From Clavelina lepadiformis (lineage: Eukaryota; Chordata; Ascidiacea; Aplousobranchia; Clavelinidae): DNA of 64,000 nucleotides. Below, in pieces: positions 13,564 through 24,999 of the stretch. The position numbers were made by a program, and so were the translations under genes. The stretch is from NCBI RefSeq assembly GCF_947623445.1, contig NC_135243.1:21460479-21524478 (forward strand), in the 5' to 3' direction. Below the pieces are notes generated by a model. That model was given only the letters and a program-made list of their open reading frames with translations, had not been told where the DNA came from and did no database searches. Each line of letters starts with the position of its first letter. Within the stretch, counting starts at the first letter, position 1.

Positions 13564-14060
13564 CTACCACAAACTCAAAAGATGCTTACGTCACAAGTCA
13601 TGGTGCACAGCAACTGCATTATTGGACACCTGCAAACAGCAATTTTTTTCTGCACCCCAGTTATCTCAACGACCAGTATAACCTACTGGAAAGTTTGCTT
13701 TAAGTGTAGCGCATAAATGTGCAAATAAATGTAATACCAAAATTTGCATCTCTGCAAAGACATATTTGAAATACAAAATAAAGAGCAAAACTCCAATTCT
13801 GCGCCAAAGAAATTTCTCCACTGCATCGTAAAAACTTTCTAGTAAACTAGGGATTTTTCTTTCACGAAAGTAACAAATTTATAATAGGCCTACAAATCTT
13901 GACAAAATAAGCCCTCTTGCCAAGCTTTTTTCTGCACAATTTGTGAGTGTAATTCCTTTCATTTAAGTATGTTGCAAGATGGGTTTCTCCCATAAAAACA
14001 GCAAATTGTCCAATCTGGCTTGTAGACCGCACCTGGCAGCCCTGTCCGTCTTTCACCATT

Positions 14061-16515
14061 CAGCACCTTTTCACCTTTATTTTAGTGTACTGGCATGTGC
14101 CGAGGACAAAACATGAATGCAAGGCAGGCTAGGCTACTGATACTGGTATAAAGTGTTATCGACGACTAACCGTTGAAGCACAATGATAAAATCATGAAAA
14201 ATAAGGCTAAAGTTCATGCTATAGCCTAGTGCTACAATAATATGTATATAATAGGCTTTTACCATAAGATGGATTGGCGTAGGCTAGCCTACATGTCTGC
14301 ACCCGGCAAGTGACTGTGGGCTAGGACTAGCCTATTAGGAAAATTATATTAAGAAGTAACAAACTTGTCGTCACCTGCTGTGTAGGTGCCTACACCAAAA
14401 CTGATTTTGAAATTGAGACACTTAGGATTATAGGATAGATCTTTGACCTATACCAGTACCAATTTTAGACTTAGGTTTTGTGATCTTCGCCCAAAATGTT
14501 GAAGACCCTGTTCGGCTGACCAGTCAGTTTCAGCAGAATGCAAAGTTATGGCAAAGGTATCGGATCTTGGATAATTCTATAGGCTGTAAGACTTACAGTG
14601 TAAGTCGACCACTATAGGATATATACCCGCACCTGTAGGCTGGCAACGTTTCCACGCAAATTCAACAGCCTAAACTCGTTTACCGGTCATTAGCTTATAA
14701 AACACTCTATCCCCAGGCTTTGAATCTTTTTATGCTGGCTTGGGCCAAAAAACACACCACCGTCATTCTGGCAGAATCCTAGCAGAATCATAGCTTCCAA
14801 AATGACAGCAGGGTTTCCGTTCATTTTTTTATAAACTATGTACAGTAGACTAAATAATTATTCTTAAGCGCTAATGGTAAACTGCCTAATGGTTTTAATG
14901 TGGTATGCCTAGTCGTGACTTGTCTGTTTTTAACATCGCATGTAAGTATTTTTGTTTACGGTATTTCGATGTCAGCAGTCAAACGTTATTATTAATATTA
15001 ATGAGAAAATTCTTTGATTTAGCATTATGAATTGCATGGCCTAGGTAAAAGGTAAAATTGGTGAATGCTGATGGGCTAAAATGTCAGGTTCTTCTGACAT
15101 TTTAGGCTTATTAGGTTGATGCAATGCAGAAGTCTGGAAGTGAAGCTTCTTTGTAGACCATAGACCATAGTCCATAGCCCATTAGCTATAGCTTAATAAC
15201 AGGTTGCATGTAGTTGAAAAAACAAAATCGCAATAGGTTGCACTTGCACTGTCTCAATAATCAAGTCAGCAACTGTATGGATAACAGTCTACAAACCTAA
15301 GTAAAAGCATAGATGTAGTAATTTGACTGATTTCCAAAATAAATGTGCATGTAATTGTATTATATGTACTCAGTAAATGCATTTACCTGCCCAAGATGTT
15401 GAAATAGCCTACTTATCAAGTGTTTTTTGGCTCTGAATTCTTAACATGTTATATAGGCCTATTTAGTGTAAATAGTAAGCATTTGTCAAATTGCATATAT
15501 GTTTTAGGGTTGACAAAATACTGAGTTTATGACAGAGAAATGGGAAGTTTTGTTTAAGTACTTCTTGGTGTAAACATCCTTTTCTCTAGATAAGTTAAAA
15601 TTGTTTGAAAGTTAATCAATACGGTAAGTATTGCAATTACTGTTTTAAAAGTCAACTCAGCCCTTTAAAACATACAAGAAGAGGATTTATCATTTTAATG
15701 TGGTTAAGCTCCAATATGTCGGTATTGAAGGCATGTTCTATTGTTGTGCAAGTCTCATATGTTTTGTGATTTCATTTGTGCTTTTACCATATTTAAGTTT
15801 TCTCACATTAATTATTATCACTCCAATTATTATCACTGAAATTGAACATACCAATATATCTATTTGTGTAAATCATAATTTGCTGTTGATGGATTTTCCA
15901 ACCATGCCCCTGAGGCAACCCTTTCATGGTCGTTTGGTTTTTTCATCAGGACATTCCCCAATAGGCATATTATACCTCGATAATAGGTAATGCTCGTTGA
16001 ACGAAACCAATGGTTACACTAAGAAGTAGTATTTATAGTGAAGCATAAATACTAAACAGGCACAACAATTATGATACTGTGCACTTTAAATACAAACAGA
16101 CAAAGTGAACATAAAAGAATGTGGAGCCAACCAGATACATCATCATTAGAATAACATCTAAGAATGCACAAACATGGGACTGGCAGAGGCTACACATGCC
16201 ATGGAAAAATCTAGTGAACTGACGCTGTGTTACATCGCTGTGCTACATGAAGAAGTACATATAAATTTCTTTATATACAAAGACGTCCCAGTGCTCGTAT
16301 GCACTTATACTATCGTACATTTTGTGAACTGTATGTGATTGTGAACAGCTCTTAATTTCATCAACAGACGTTTTGATTGGGAAATTCAACTTCTTGGAAG
16401 CACTATTGTAGTCCAAGTGATAGAGGTGTAGAGTGAGGTAAATTATGGCTTCTATTTCTAACACTCATACAAGGTAAACGTTACAGCTACACTGATACTT
16501 TTCAAAATACTTTAT
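14061..16515. other. No supported gene
   Basis: AT-rich DNA with many TAGGCCTA-like words. It contains the left arm of the 64-bp inverted pair (14756-14819). A plus-strand frame at 15700-15990 and a minus-strand frame at 16243-16464 have no recognisable content. Confidence 0.4.
14756..14819 (+). repeat. Left arm of a 64-bp inverted repeat pair
   Basis: This segment matches the reverse complement of 25272-25335 at about 53 of 64 positions, without gaps. The core is nearly identical: gtcattctggcagaatcc, then agcagaatcata. The core itself contains a short palindrome (ATTCTGGCAGAAT) and two copies of GCAGAATC. Confidence 0.7.
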
Positions 16516-16518
16516 TTA

Positions 16519-16901
16519 AAGGTTGCCCACAGTGATATGGGAAATAAAAGAGTTGTCTACCCATCGCTTCCTCACTTGTTGTACACACAGTCTGCTGCGA
16601 ACAAATTCCAGGAGATTTGATGCAAGGTTGCTACTGAGATATTTCTCCGTGTACTTAACTTCGTAAAGTCGTACACGTAAATCTTTAATTTTGTCATTGA
16701 ACACTGTAAAAAGAGATAGTGGCGATAAGCAAACATCTTTGACTTTGCATTTTCTACAGAAAACTGTATAAGGTCAATAAGTGATTGAGCAATATTGTCC
16801 AGAACGGCCGTCGACAAATCCTTCCAGTGTTTATCAGCCTCACCTTGCAAGTTGTACTGTGGCTGAAATTCCTCCAGCTCATTTGTTGTGATTATCTCCA
16901 T
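16519..16901 (-). CDS. Small unassigned reading frames ending at a poly(A) signal
   Basis: A minus-strand frame starts at ATG 16899-16901 (MEIITTNELEEFQPQYN) and is open to 16572. A second, more protein-like frame follows a good acceptor (polypyrimidine tract and CAG just before 16704) and ends in a TAA at about 16519, overlapping an AATAAA. I found no donor in the right phase to join the two, so the structure is unresolved. The position, just downstream of the ubiquitin-protease-like fragment, suggests they could belong together. No family is recognised. Confidence 0.25.
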
Positions 16902-16998
16902 GTCAAGGATACATTTCGGTAGTTTTCGCCATTTAATGATTTATGTATTATGCTGAGACTTGTTTTCTTTCGTGAAAGCAGTTTTCTTATTGACGTCT

Positions 16999-17466
16999 TT
17001 ATGATGTTTTGGAATATTGGCTGATTTTTTTCGTAAAAAATATATAGTTACAGCAATCGATCTTGGAAGGAACACCATCAAATTCTACTATCCCCACTTC
17101 CCCACCATCACACTGGACTACTCTTTCCTCACGCACGATGTAGGTAATATAGTGCCGTTTTTCCTCACCAAACTCAAGGTAACAAATCCCTGCCTGAAGT
17201 TTATATCTTATTTTTCCTTCTCCACAGGGTATAATTAACTCACGATTGGCAACCACAATCTTTTCTGACAGTGACTTTGAATCACGTCTTCTCAATCCGA
17301 TCACAAGCAGTTGTGACGTGGAAATGAACCTTTCTTGAACATTTACGCTCATTATAGGATTCCCAGGACATGAGGAACATTCTTTGGAAGTTAAGCATGT
17401 GAAGTGTTCGGCGATATAGAGAATTAACATCGAGCCGTGTCTTACCTCATTATACAAAGGCAGCAA
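16999..17466 (-). pseudogene. Ubiquitin-specific-protease-like C-terminal fragment
   Basis: The minus-strand frame resembles the second half of a USP (C19) catalytic domain. It has a zinc-binding type CSSCPGN near 17380, a strand-like QLLVIGLRRRD, then YKLQAGICYLEFGEEKRHYI, and ends with VVQCDGGEVG. In USPs the RHYI position is the catalytic histidine box (usually GHY/GHW) with an upstream YxL.A.i.H.G pattern; here R replaces the usual G. A possible exon border lies at 17381 (acceptor AAAG), with a GTAAGA donor at about 17450. The N-terminal cysteine box is not found in the window. The 5' side abuts the LTR of the Ty3/Gypsy element at 17484, so upstream exons may have been separated by that insertion. 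It may be a host gene fragment or cargo of another transposon. Confidence 0.4.
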
Positions 17467-17483
17467 ACGATTTCTGTTGTTTC

Positions 17484-20241
17484 TGTTACACTTGTTTTTG
17501 CCCTGTATCTGTTGCGTTTCTCCCTTGCGGCCGATTGCGCGTTTCCGTGGTTAATTAAGCACATGTGTCTTTTTATCGATGTGTGTCTGACAAGTAGTTG
17601 CACTGACAGTTTTGTATTGGAGCTCCTGAAATGAGCTGTGTGAACGAAAACTTGACCTAACTGCTTTTAAAATAAAACATGTGCCTGTAATTCTAAGAGT
17701 GAGAACAACAAAACGTAACACTGGCGAGCACGGCACGACCTCTTAGAGGCACAGAAGATTTTATCAAGTTTTACTGAGGTTGAATTTTTTTTACTCTCCG
17801 CCTCGTAACCAGCGTGGCAATAGTTTTTCGTCTTTTCTCAAACAATTCGAATCCTTCTGCGACAGCGTTAAAGCATTGGATGCGGTGAAGAAACATGCAT
17901 TTCTACAAAGCTTGCCGGAAGACATGAGATTCTCAATGACCGATGGTCGTAAAGAACTCTACGAGCTTAGTTATGACGAACTCATTCAAAAAGCAAAAGA
18001 CACGGTTTCAGGACTATCTTCACAAAAGCATGCCATGCAACAACCCGTTCAGCGAACTCAAGGTTTTGACGAATCTGTAAGAAACTTTCTTGAATCTATA
18101 GCTCAATTGGGAAAAATGGCTTATACAAACGACGAACAGCATGAAATGCGCAGCAGTGTGCTGTACAACCTACTTGTTCGAGGACTGAGAGATCATCAAC
18201 AAGCCTCTCAAATCTTACGCGATAACTTTAAAAATGCACAACCGGATTTTTACGCCACAGCAAAGAACATTATTGAAAACGCAGAACGGACGCATCATGA
18301 ACCACGTATAATGACGTCAGAAGTAGCAGCGGTTACAGGAGATCACCAGGACGTATCCCAATTAAAAAGAACTGTGTCGAAAAACTTCAGGACGAAATTT
18401 TCCAACTGCGAAAAGAAATGAAGACAGCAAGAAAACCTCGGGAAGAGAGAAGAAGACTTCAGTGTTTTAACTCTGGGGAATATGGTCACATTGCTCGACG
18501 TTGTAACAGGCAACGTGCAAGAAACTTTCGACGTGCTTCTGACATACATGGAACTCACAGCAATCCACCATGGGAAATCTACCAGGTTCAAACTATGGAT
18601 CAGGACTTGCATAGAGAACAAGTTTTCTAACGATGAGTTGTCGGCACTGCACGATGAGTTATGTTTGGACAAATTGGAACTGTCAGAAGTTGAACGCCAA
18701 AAGCTGTTTTCCGTAATCTCTTCCTATCGTGATGTATTTTCGCTGCACCCGTACGATATTGGACAAACAGAACTGGTCGAACACTCAATCGAAACTGGAG
18801 ACTCGCTCCCTATACGCCAGCACCCAAGACGCTTGCCTGAACCCCAAAAGCAAAAGAAGCATCTGGATGGTCAACCGAAAACACTATTAAGGCGCAGCAA
18901 AAAGATCCAGTGTTGAAAAGACTGTTTCAGTGGATGAGCCAGGAACGCCGACCATCATTCAAAAAAAAAATCGAGAATTCTCTGGAAGAAGTTTATGCTC
19001 AGTTGCTGGTGCCCTCAACAATGAAGAATGATGTGTTGAAGTCTGTTCACGATTTAATTCACGGAGGTGGACATATGGGCGTTAAAAGGACATTTGCCAG
19101 GTTAAAGGAGCGTTTTTTCTGGCCATTTTGCCACAAAGATGTCGAAACATACTGCAAAGAGTGTTGCTTGCGCGATTTAAGAAAAGTACCAAGGCGGATT
19201 GTTCTTGCCCCATTAGTTCCATCAGAGGAAAATCCACCTATGCAGAAAGTTGAAATCGACGTATTAAGCGGTCTACGCGAAACAGGAAACGACAACCGTG
19301 ATATTCTTGTCGTAGGTGACACCTACACAAAATACATGCAGTGTTGGCCAATGAAATTCCAAAATGCCAAAGATACTGCTTATTTGCTTTACCACCGTTG
19401 GGTGACGATACATTGCGTGCCAGAAACAATTCACTCCGACCAGGGCCGGAATTTTGAAAGCATTTTTTTTCAAGAGCTCTCACGGTTAATGGGCTGCAAA
19501 AAAACAAGAACCAGCCCGTATCACGCAATGGGAAACGGTGCTGTGGAAAGAAACAATCAGACCATAATTGCGATTTTAAAAAATTATGTTGAGGTTGACC
19601 CAACTTCTTGGGATGACGCGCTCTTCTTGGTTAATGCTACTTACAATTCAAGTGTTCACGAGGAAACTGGAGTTTCTCCTCATTACTTGCTCACTGGAAA
19701 TAATCTTAGGTTGCCTGCAGATCTTGTTAGTAAGGCACCAATTTTTACTCCAAAGTGTGAAGACATCCTTCATCTTCAAGATCGAATGAAATTGGTTCAC
19801 CAAACAGTTCAATCAAGGTTGGAACAACGTAGGTTTCAAATGAAGAAGCGTTACGACAGGCCCCTAAGTTGTTAAAAAAAGTTATTCCTCCTGCAAACTG
19901 TTTGATAGAAAATCGCAAAGAAGGCGTGAGCGAGAATGAAGGGCAAAATTCTTGCTCAACAGATAGGACAAAAACCGCCATCACTTTCGTGCATGCTGCA
20001 GTCTGGAACCGGAAATAACGGCTACTACAATTATCAGCTGCGACCAGGGGTGTACATAGTGCCGGAAAATATTCAGAACGCAGTTCAAAATAACAGTTTA
20101 GTAACCGATGATGTTTTACATTCTCCAAACCTTCCACAACGCATTAAACGTAGACCTTGTTTTTACCCAGATATTGAAAGGGAAAATATGATAATAGACG
20201 CATCTTTTCACTTCACTCACGCACGTATATGTGGTTATTAA
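17484..20241 (+). mobile_element. Ty3/Gypsy LTR retroelement, broken
   Basis: A fossil LTR element of the Ty3/Gypsy (Metaviridae) family. Visible parts, in order: a probable 5' LTR (about 17484-17720, bounded by TGTTAC and GTAACA, with an AATAAA inside), a leader beginning ctggcgagcacggc that resembles the primer-binding region of many animal Gypsy elements, a gag-like region (about 17.8-18.4 kb), a CCHC zinc knuckle close to 18.47 kb, a short amino-terminal pol piece near 18.7 kb, and an integrase region (about 18.9-19.9 kb). The integrase has an HHCC-like zinc domain and the D, D, E core (IHSDQGRNF is the second aspartate block; NGAVERNN carries the glutamate). A pol tail follows to about 20.24 kb. 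No matching 3' LTR was recognised. The element is clearly broken, with several breaks. Its age cannot be judged without a paired LTR. Confidence 0.85.
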
Positions 20242-20396
20242 TAGCAAATTTTTGTGTTTTTGTGTTTGTGTTTTTATACATGTTTTTATACTGAGATTAT
20301 ATATTTTTATATTGTTATATTCTTTTGTTTATACTAAGATTTTACATTTTAAGTGTGTCACTACTTGTGGTTTGAGTGTCTATTTAAGTGATCGTT

Positions 20397-23300
20397 CGTT
20401 TTTGTGAATTTCGGAACTTTCCGGTCAGGGGGGATCGATTTCAAGGTCACCATCGTGAAGAGGAGGAAATCTTCTTTAAGAATCTGCAATAAAAAAGTGA
20501 CACATCTTCCGACAACACTCAGCAGAATTTACGTGAAACATTTAATAAATACGGTATTCTGTACGTTTTGGGGGTACTATCGCATTTCTTAGTACCTGTC
20601 GCGTTTTTGTGAATTTCGGAACTTTCCGGTCAGGGGGGATCGATTTCAAGGTCACCATCGTGAAGAGGAGGAAATCTTCTTTAAGAATCTGCAATAAAAA
20701 AGTGACACATCTTCCGACAACACTCAGCAGAATTTACGTGAAACATTTAATAAATACGGTATTCTGTACGTTTTGGGGGTACTATCGCATTTCTTAGTAC
20801 CTGTCGCGTTTTTGTGAATTTCGGAACTTTCCGGTCAGGGGGGATCGATTTCAAGGTCACCATCGTGAAGAGGAGGAAATCTTCTTTAAGAATCTGCAAT
20901 AAAAAAGTGACACATCTTCCGACAACACTCAGCAGAATTTACGTGAAACATTTAATAAATACGGTATTCTGTACGTTTTGGGGGTACTATCGCATTTCTT
21001 AGTACCTGTCGCGTTTTTGTGAATTTCGGAACTTTCCGGTCAGGGGGGATCGATTTCAAGGTCACCATCGTGAAGAGGAGGAAATCTTCTTTAAGAATCT
21101 GCAATAAAAAAGTGACACATCTTCCGACAACACTCAGCAGAATTTACGTGAAACATTTAATAAATACGGTATTCTGTACGTTTTGGGGGTACTATCGCAT
21201 TTCTTAGTACCTGTCGCGTTTTTGTGAATTTCGGAACTTTCCGGTCAGGGGGGATCGATTTCAAGGTCACCATCGTGAAGAGGAGGAAATCTTCTTTAAG
21301 AATCTGCAATAAAAAAGTGACACATCTTCCGACAACACTCAGCAGAATTTACGTGAAACATTTAATAAATACGGTATTCTGTACGTTTTGGGGGTACTAT
21401 CGCATTTCTTAGTACCTGTCGCGTTTTTGTGAATTTCGGAACTTTCCGGTCAGGGGGGATCGATTTCAAGGTCACCATCGTGAAGAGGAGGAAATCTTCT
21501 TTAAGAATCTGCAATAAAAAAGTGACACATCTTCCGACAACACTCAGCAGAATTTACGTGAAACATTTAATAAATACGGTATTCTGTACGTTTTGGGGGT
21601 ACTATCGCATTTCTTAGTACCTGTCGCGTTTTTGTGAATTTCGGAACTTTCCGGTCAGGGGGGATCGATTTCAAGGTCACCATCGTGAAGAGGAGGAAAT
21701 CTTCTTTAAGAATCTGCAATAAAAAAGTGACACATCTTCCGACAACACTCAGCAGAATTTACGTGAAACATTTAATAAATACGGTATTCTGTACGTTTTG
21801 GGGGTACTATCGCATTTCTTAGTACCTGTCGCGTTTTTGTGAATTTCGGAACTTTCCGGTCAGGGGGGATCGATTTCAAGGTCACCATCGTGAAGAGGAG
21901 GAAATCTTCTTTAAGAATCTGCAATAAAAAAGTGACACATCTTCCGACAACACTCAGCAGAATTTACGTGAAACATTTAATAAATACGGTATTCTGTACG
22001 TTTTGGGGGTACTATCGCATTTCTTAGTACCTGTCGCGTTTTTGTGAATTTCGGAACTTTCCGGTCAGGGGGGATCGATTTCAAGGTCACCATCGTGAAG
22101 AGGAGGAAATCTTCTTTAAGAATCTGCAATAAAAAAGTGACACATCTTCCGACAACACTCAGCAGAATTTACGTGAAACATTTAATAAATACGGTATTCT
22201 GTACGTTTTGGGGGTACTATCGCATTTCTTAGTACCTGTCGCGTTTTTGTGAATTTCGGAACTTTCCGGTCAGGGGGGATCGATTTCAAGGTCACCATCG
22301 TGAAGAGGAGGAAATCTTCTTTAAGAATCTGCAATAAAAAAGTGACACATCTTCCGACAACACTCAGCAGAATTTACGTGAAACATTTAATAAATACGGT
22401 ATTCTGTACGTTTTGGGGGTACTATCGCATTTCTTAGTACCTGTCGCGTTTTTGTGAATTTCGGAACTTTCCGGTCAGGGGGGATCGATTTCAAGGTCAC
22501 CATCGTGAAGAGGAGGAAATCTTCTTTAAGAATCTGCAATAAAAAAGTGACACATCTTCCGACAACACTCAGCAGAATTTACGTGAAACATTTAATAAAT
22601 ACGGTATTCTGTACGTTTTGGGGGTACTATCGCATTTCTTAGTACCTGTCGCGTTTTTGTGAATTTCGGAACTTTCCGGTCAGGGGGGATCGATTTCAAG
22701 GTCACCATCGTGAAGAGGAGGAAATCTTCTTTAAGAATCTGCAATAAAAAAGTGACACATCTTCCGACAACACTCAGCAGAATTTACGTGAAACATTTAA
22801 TAAATACGGTATTCTGTACGTTTTGGGGGTACTATCGCATTTCTTAGTACCTGTCGCGTTTTTGTGAATTTCGGAACTTTCCGGTCAGGGGGGATCGATT
22901 TCAAGGTCACCATCGTGAAGAGGAGGAAATCTTCTTTAAGAATCTGCAATAAAAAAGTGACACATCTTCCGACAACACTCAGCAGAATTTACGTGAAACA
23001 TTTAATAAATACGGTATTCTGTACGTTTTGGGGGTACTATCGCATTTCTTAGTACCTGTCGCGTTTTTGTGAATTTCGGAACTTTCCGGTCAGGGGGGAT
23101 CGATTTCAAGGTCACCATCGTGAAGAGGAGGAAATCTTCTTTAAGAATCTGCAATAAAAAAGTGACACATCTTCCGACAACACTCAGCAGAATTTACGTG
23201 AAACATTTAATAAATACGGTATTCTGTACGTTTTGGGGGTACTATCGCATTTCTTAGTACCTGTCGCGTTTTTGTGAATTTCGGAACTTTCCGGTCAGGG

Positions 23301-24999
23301 GGGATCGATTTCAAGGTCACCATCGTGAAGAGGAGGAAATCTTCTTTAAGAATCTGCAATAAAAAAGTGACACATCTTCCGACAACACTCAGCAGAATTT
23401 ACGTGAAACATTTAATAAATACGGTATTCTGTACGTTTTGGGGGTACTATCGCATTTCTTAGTACCTGTCGCGTTTTTGTGAATTTCGGAACTTTCCGGT
23501 CAGGGGGGATCGATTTCAAGGTCACCATCGTGAAGAGGAGGAAATCTTCTTTAAGAATCTGCAATAAAAAAGTGACACATCTTCCGACAACACTCAGCAG
23601 AATTTACGTGAAACATTTAATAAATACGGTATTCTGTACGTTTTGGGGGTACTATCGCATTTCTTAGTACCTGTCGCGTTTTTGTGAATTTCGGAACTTT
23701 CCGGTCAGGGGGGATCGATTTCAAGGTCACCATCGTGAAGAGGAGGAAATCTTCTTTAAGAATCTGCAATAAAAAAGTGACACATCTTCCGACAACACTC
23801 AGCAGAATTTACGTGAAACATTTAATAAATACGGTATTCTGTACGTTTTGGGGGTACTATCGCATTTCTTAGTACCTGTCGCGTTTTTGTGAATTTCGGA
23901 ACTTTCCGGTCAGGGGGGATCGATTTCAAGGTCACCATCGTGAAGAGGAGGAAATCTTCTTTAAGAATCTGCAATAAAAAAGTGACACATCTTCCGACAA
24001 CACTCAGCAGAATTTACGTGAAACATTTAATAAATACGGTATTCTGTACGTTTTGGGGGTACTATCGCATTTCTTAGTACCTGTCGCGTTTTTGTGAATT
24101 TCGGAACTTTCCGGTCAGGGGGGATCGATTTCAAGGTCACCATCGTGAAGAGGAGGAAATCTTCTTTAAGAATCTGCAATAAAAAAGTGACACATCTTCC
24201 GACAACACTCAGCAGAATTTACGTGAAACATTTAATAAATACGGTATTCTGTACGTTTTGGGGGTACTATCGCATTTCTTAGTACCTGTCGCGTTTTTGT
24301 GAATTTCGGAACTTTCCGGTCAGGGGGGATCGATTTCAAGGTCACCATCGTGAAGAGGAGGAAATCTTCTTTAAGAATCTGCAATAAAAAAGTGACACAT
24401 CTTCCGACAACACTCAGCAGAATTTACGTGAAACATTTAATAAATACGGTATTCTGTACGTTTTGGGGGTACTATCGCATTTCTTAGTACCTGTCGCGTT
24501 TTTGTGAATTTCGGAACTTTCCGGTCAGGGGGGATCGATTTCAAGGTCACCATCGTGAAGAGGAGGAAATCTTCTTTAAGAATCTGCAATAAAAAAGTGA
24601 CACATCTTCCGACAACACTCAGCAGAATTTACGTGAAACATTTAATAAATACGGTATTCTGTACGTTTTGGGGGTACTATCGCATTTCTTAGTACCTGTC
24701 GCGTTTTTGTGAATTTCGGAACTTTCCGGTCAGGGGGGATCGATTTCAAGGTCACCATCGTGAAGAGGAGGAAATCTTCTTTAAGAATCTGCAATAAAAA
24801 AGTGACACATCTTCCGACAACACTCAGCAGAATTTACGTGAAACATTTAATAAATACGGTATTCTGTACGTTTTGGGGGTACTATCGCATTTCTTAGTAC
24901 CTGTCGCGTTTTTGTGAATTTCGGAACTTTCCGGTCAGGGGGGATCGATTTCAAGGTCACCATCGTGAAGAGGAGGAAATCTTCTTTAAGAATCTGCAA
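20397..24999 (+). repeat. 205-bp tandem repeat array, 22.45 copies
   Basis: The period is exactly 205 bp from 20397 to 24999: 22 complete units and a last partial unit of about 93 bp that stops after aatctgcaa. Every unit I compared reads identically, and no substitutions or indels were seen. Each unit carries two AATAAA hexamers on the plus strand. Each also has a 62-codon open frame, but 205 is not a multiple of three, so this frame does not continue across units and is not treated as coding. The array begins about 155 bp after the last pol-like reading frame of the Ty3/Gypsy element. Confidence 0.97.

Noticed and set aside
20404-24897. 22 identical 62-codon frames, one in each array unit
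   Set aside because: The period of 205 is not a multiple of three, the frames rely on a GTG start, and identical DNA forces identical frames. There is no evidence of translation.
20397-24999. CRISPR-like or rRNA-like tandem structure
   Set aside because: The units are contiguous without variable spacers and do not resemble rDNA or 5S genes; the context is an animal genome.
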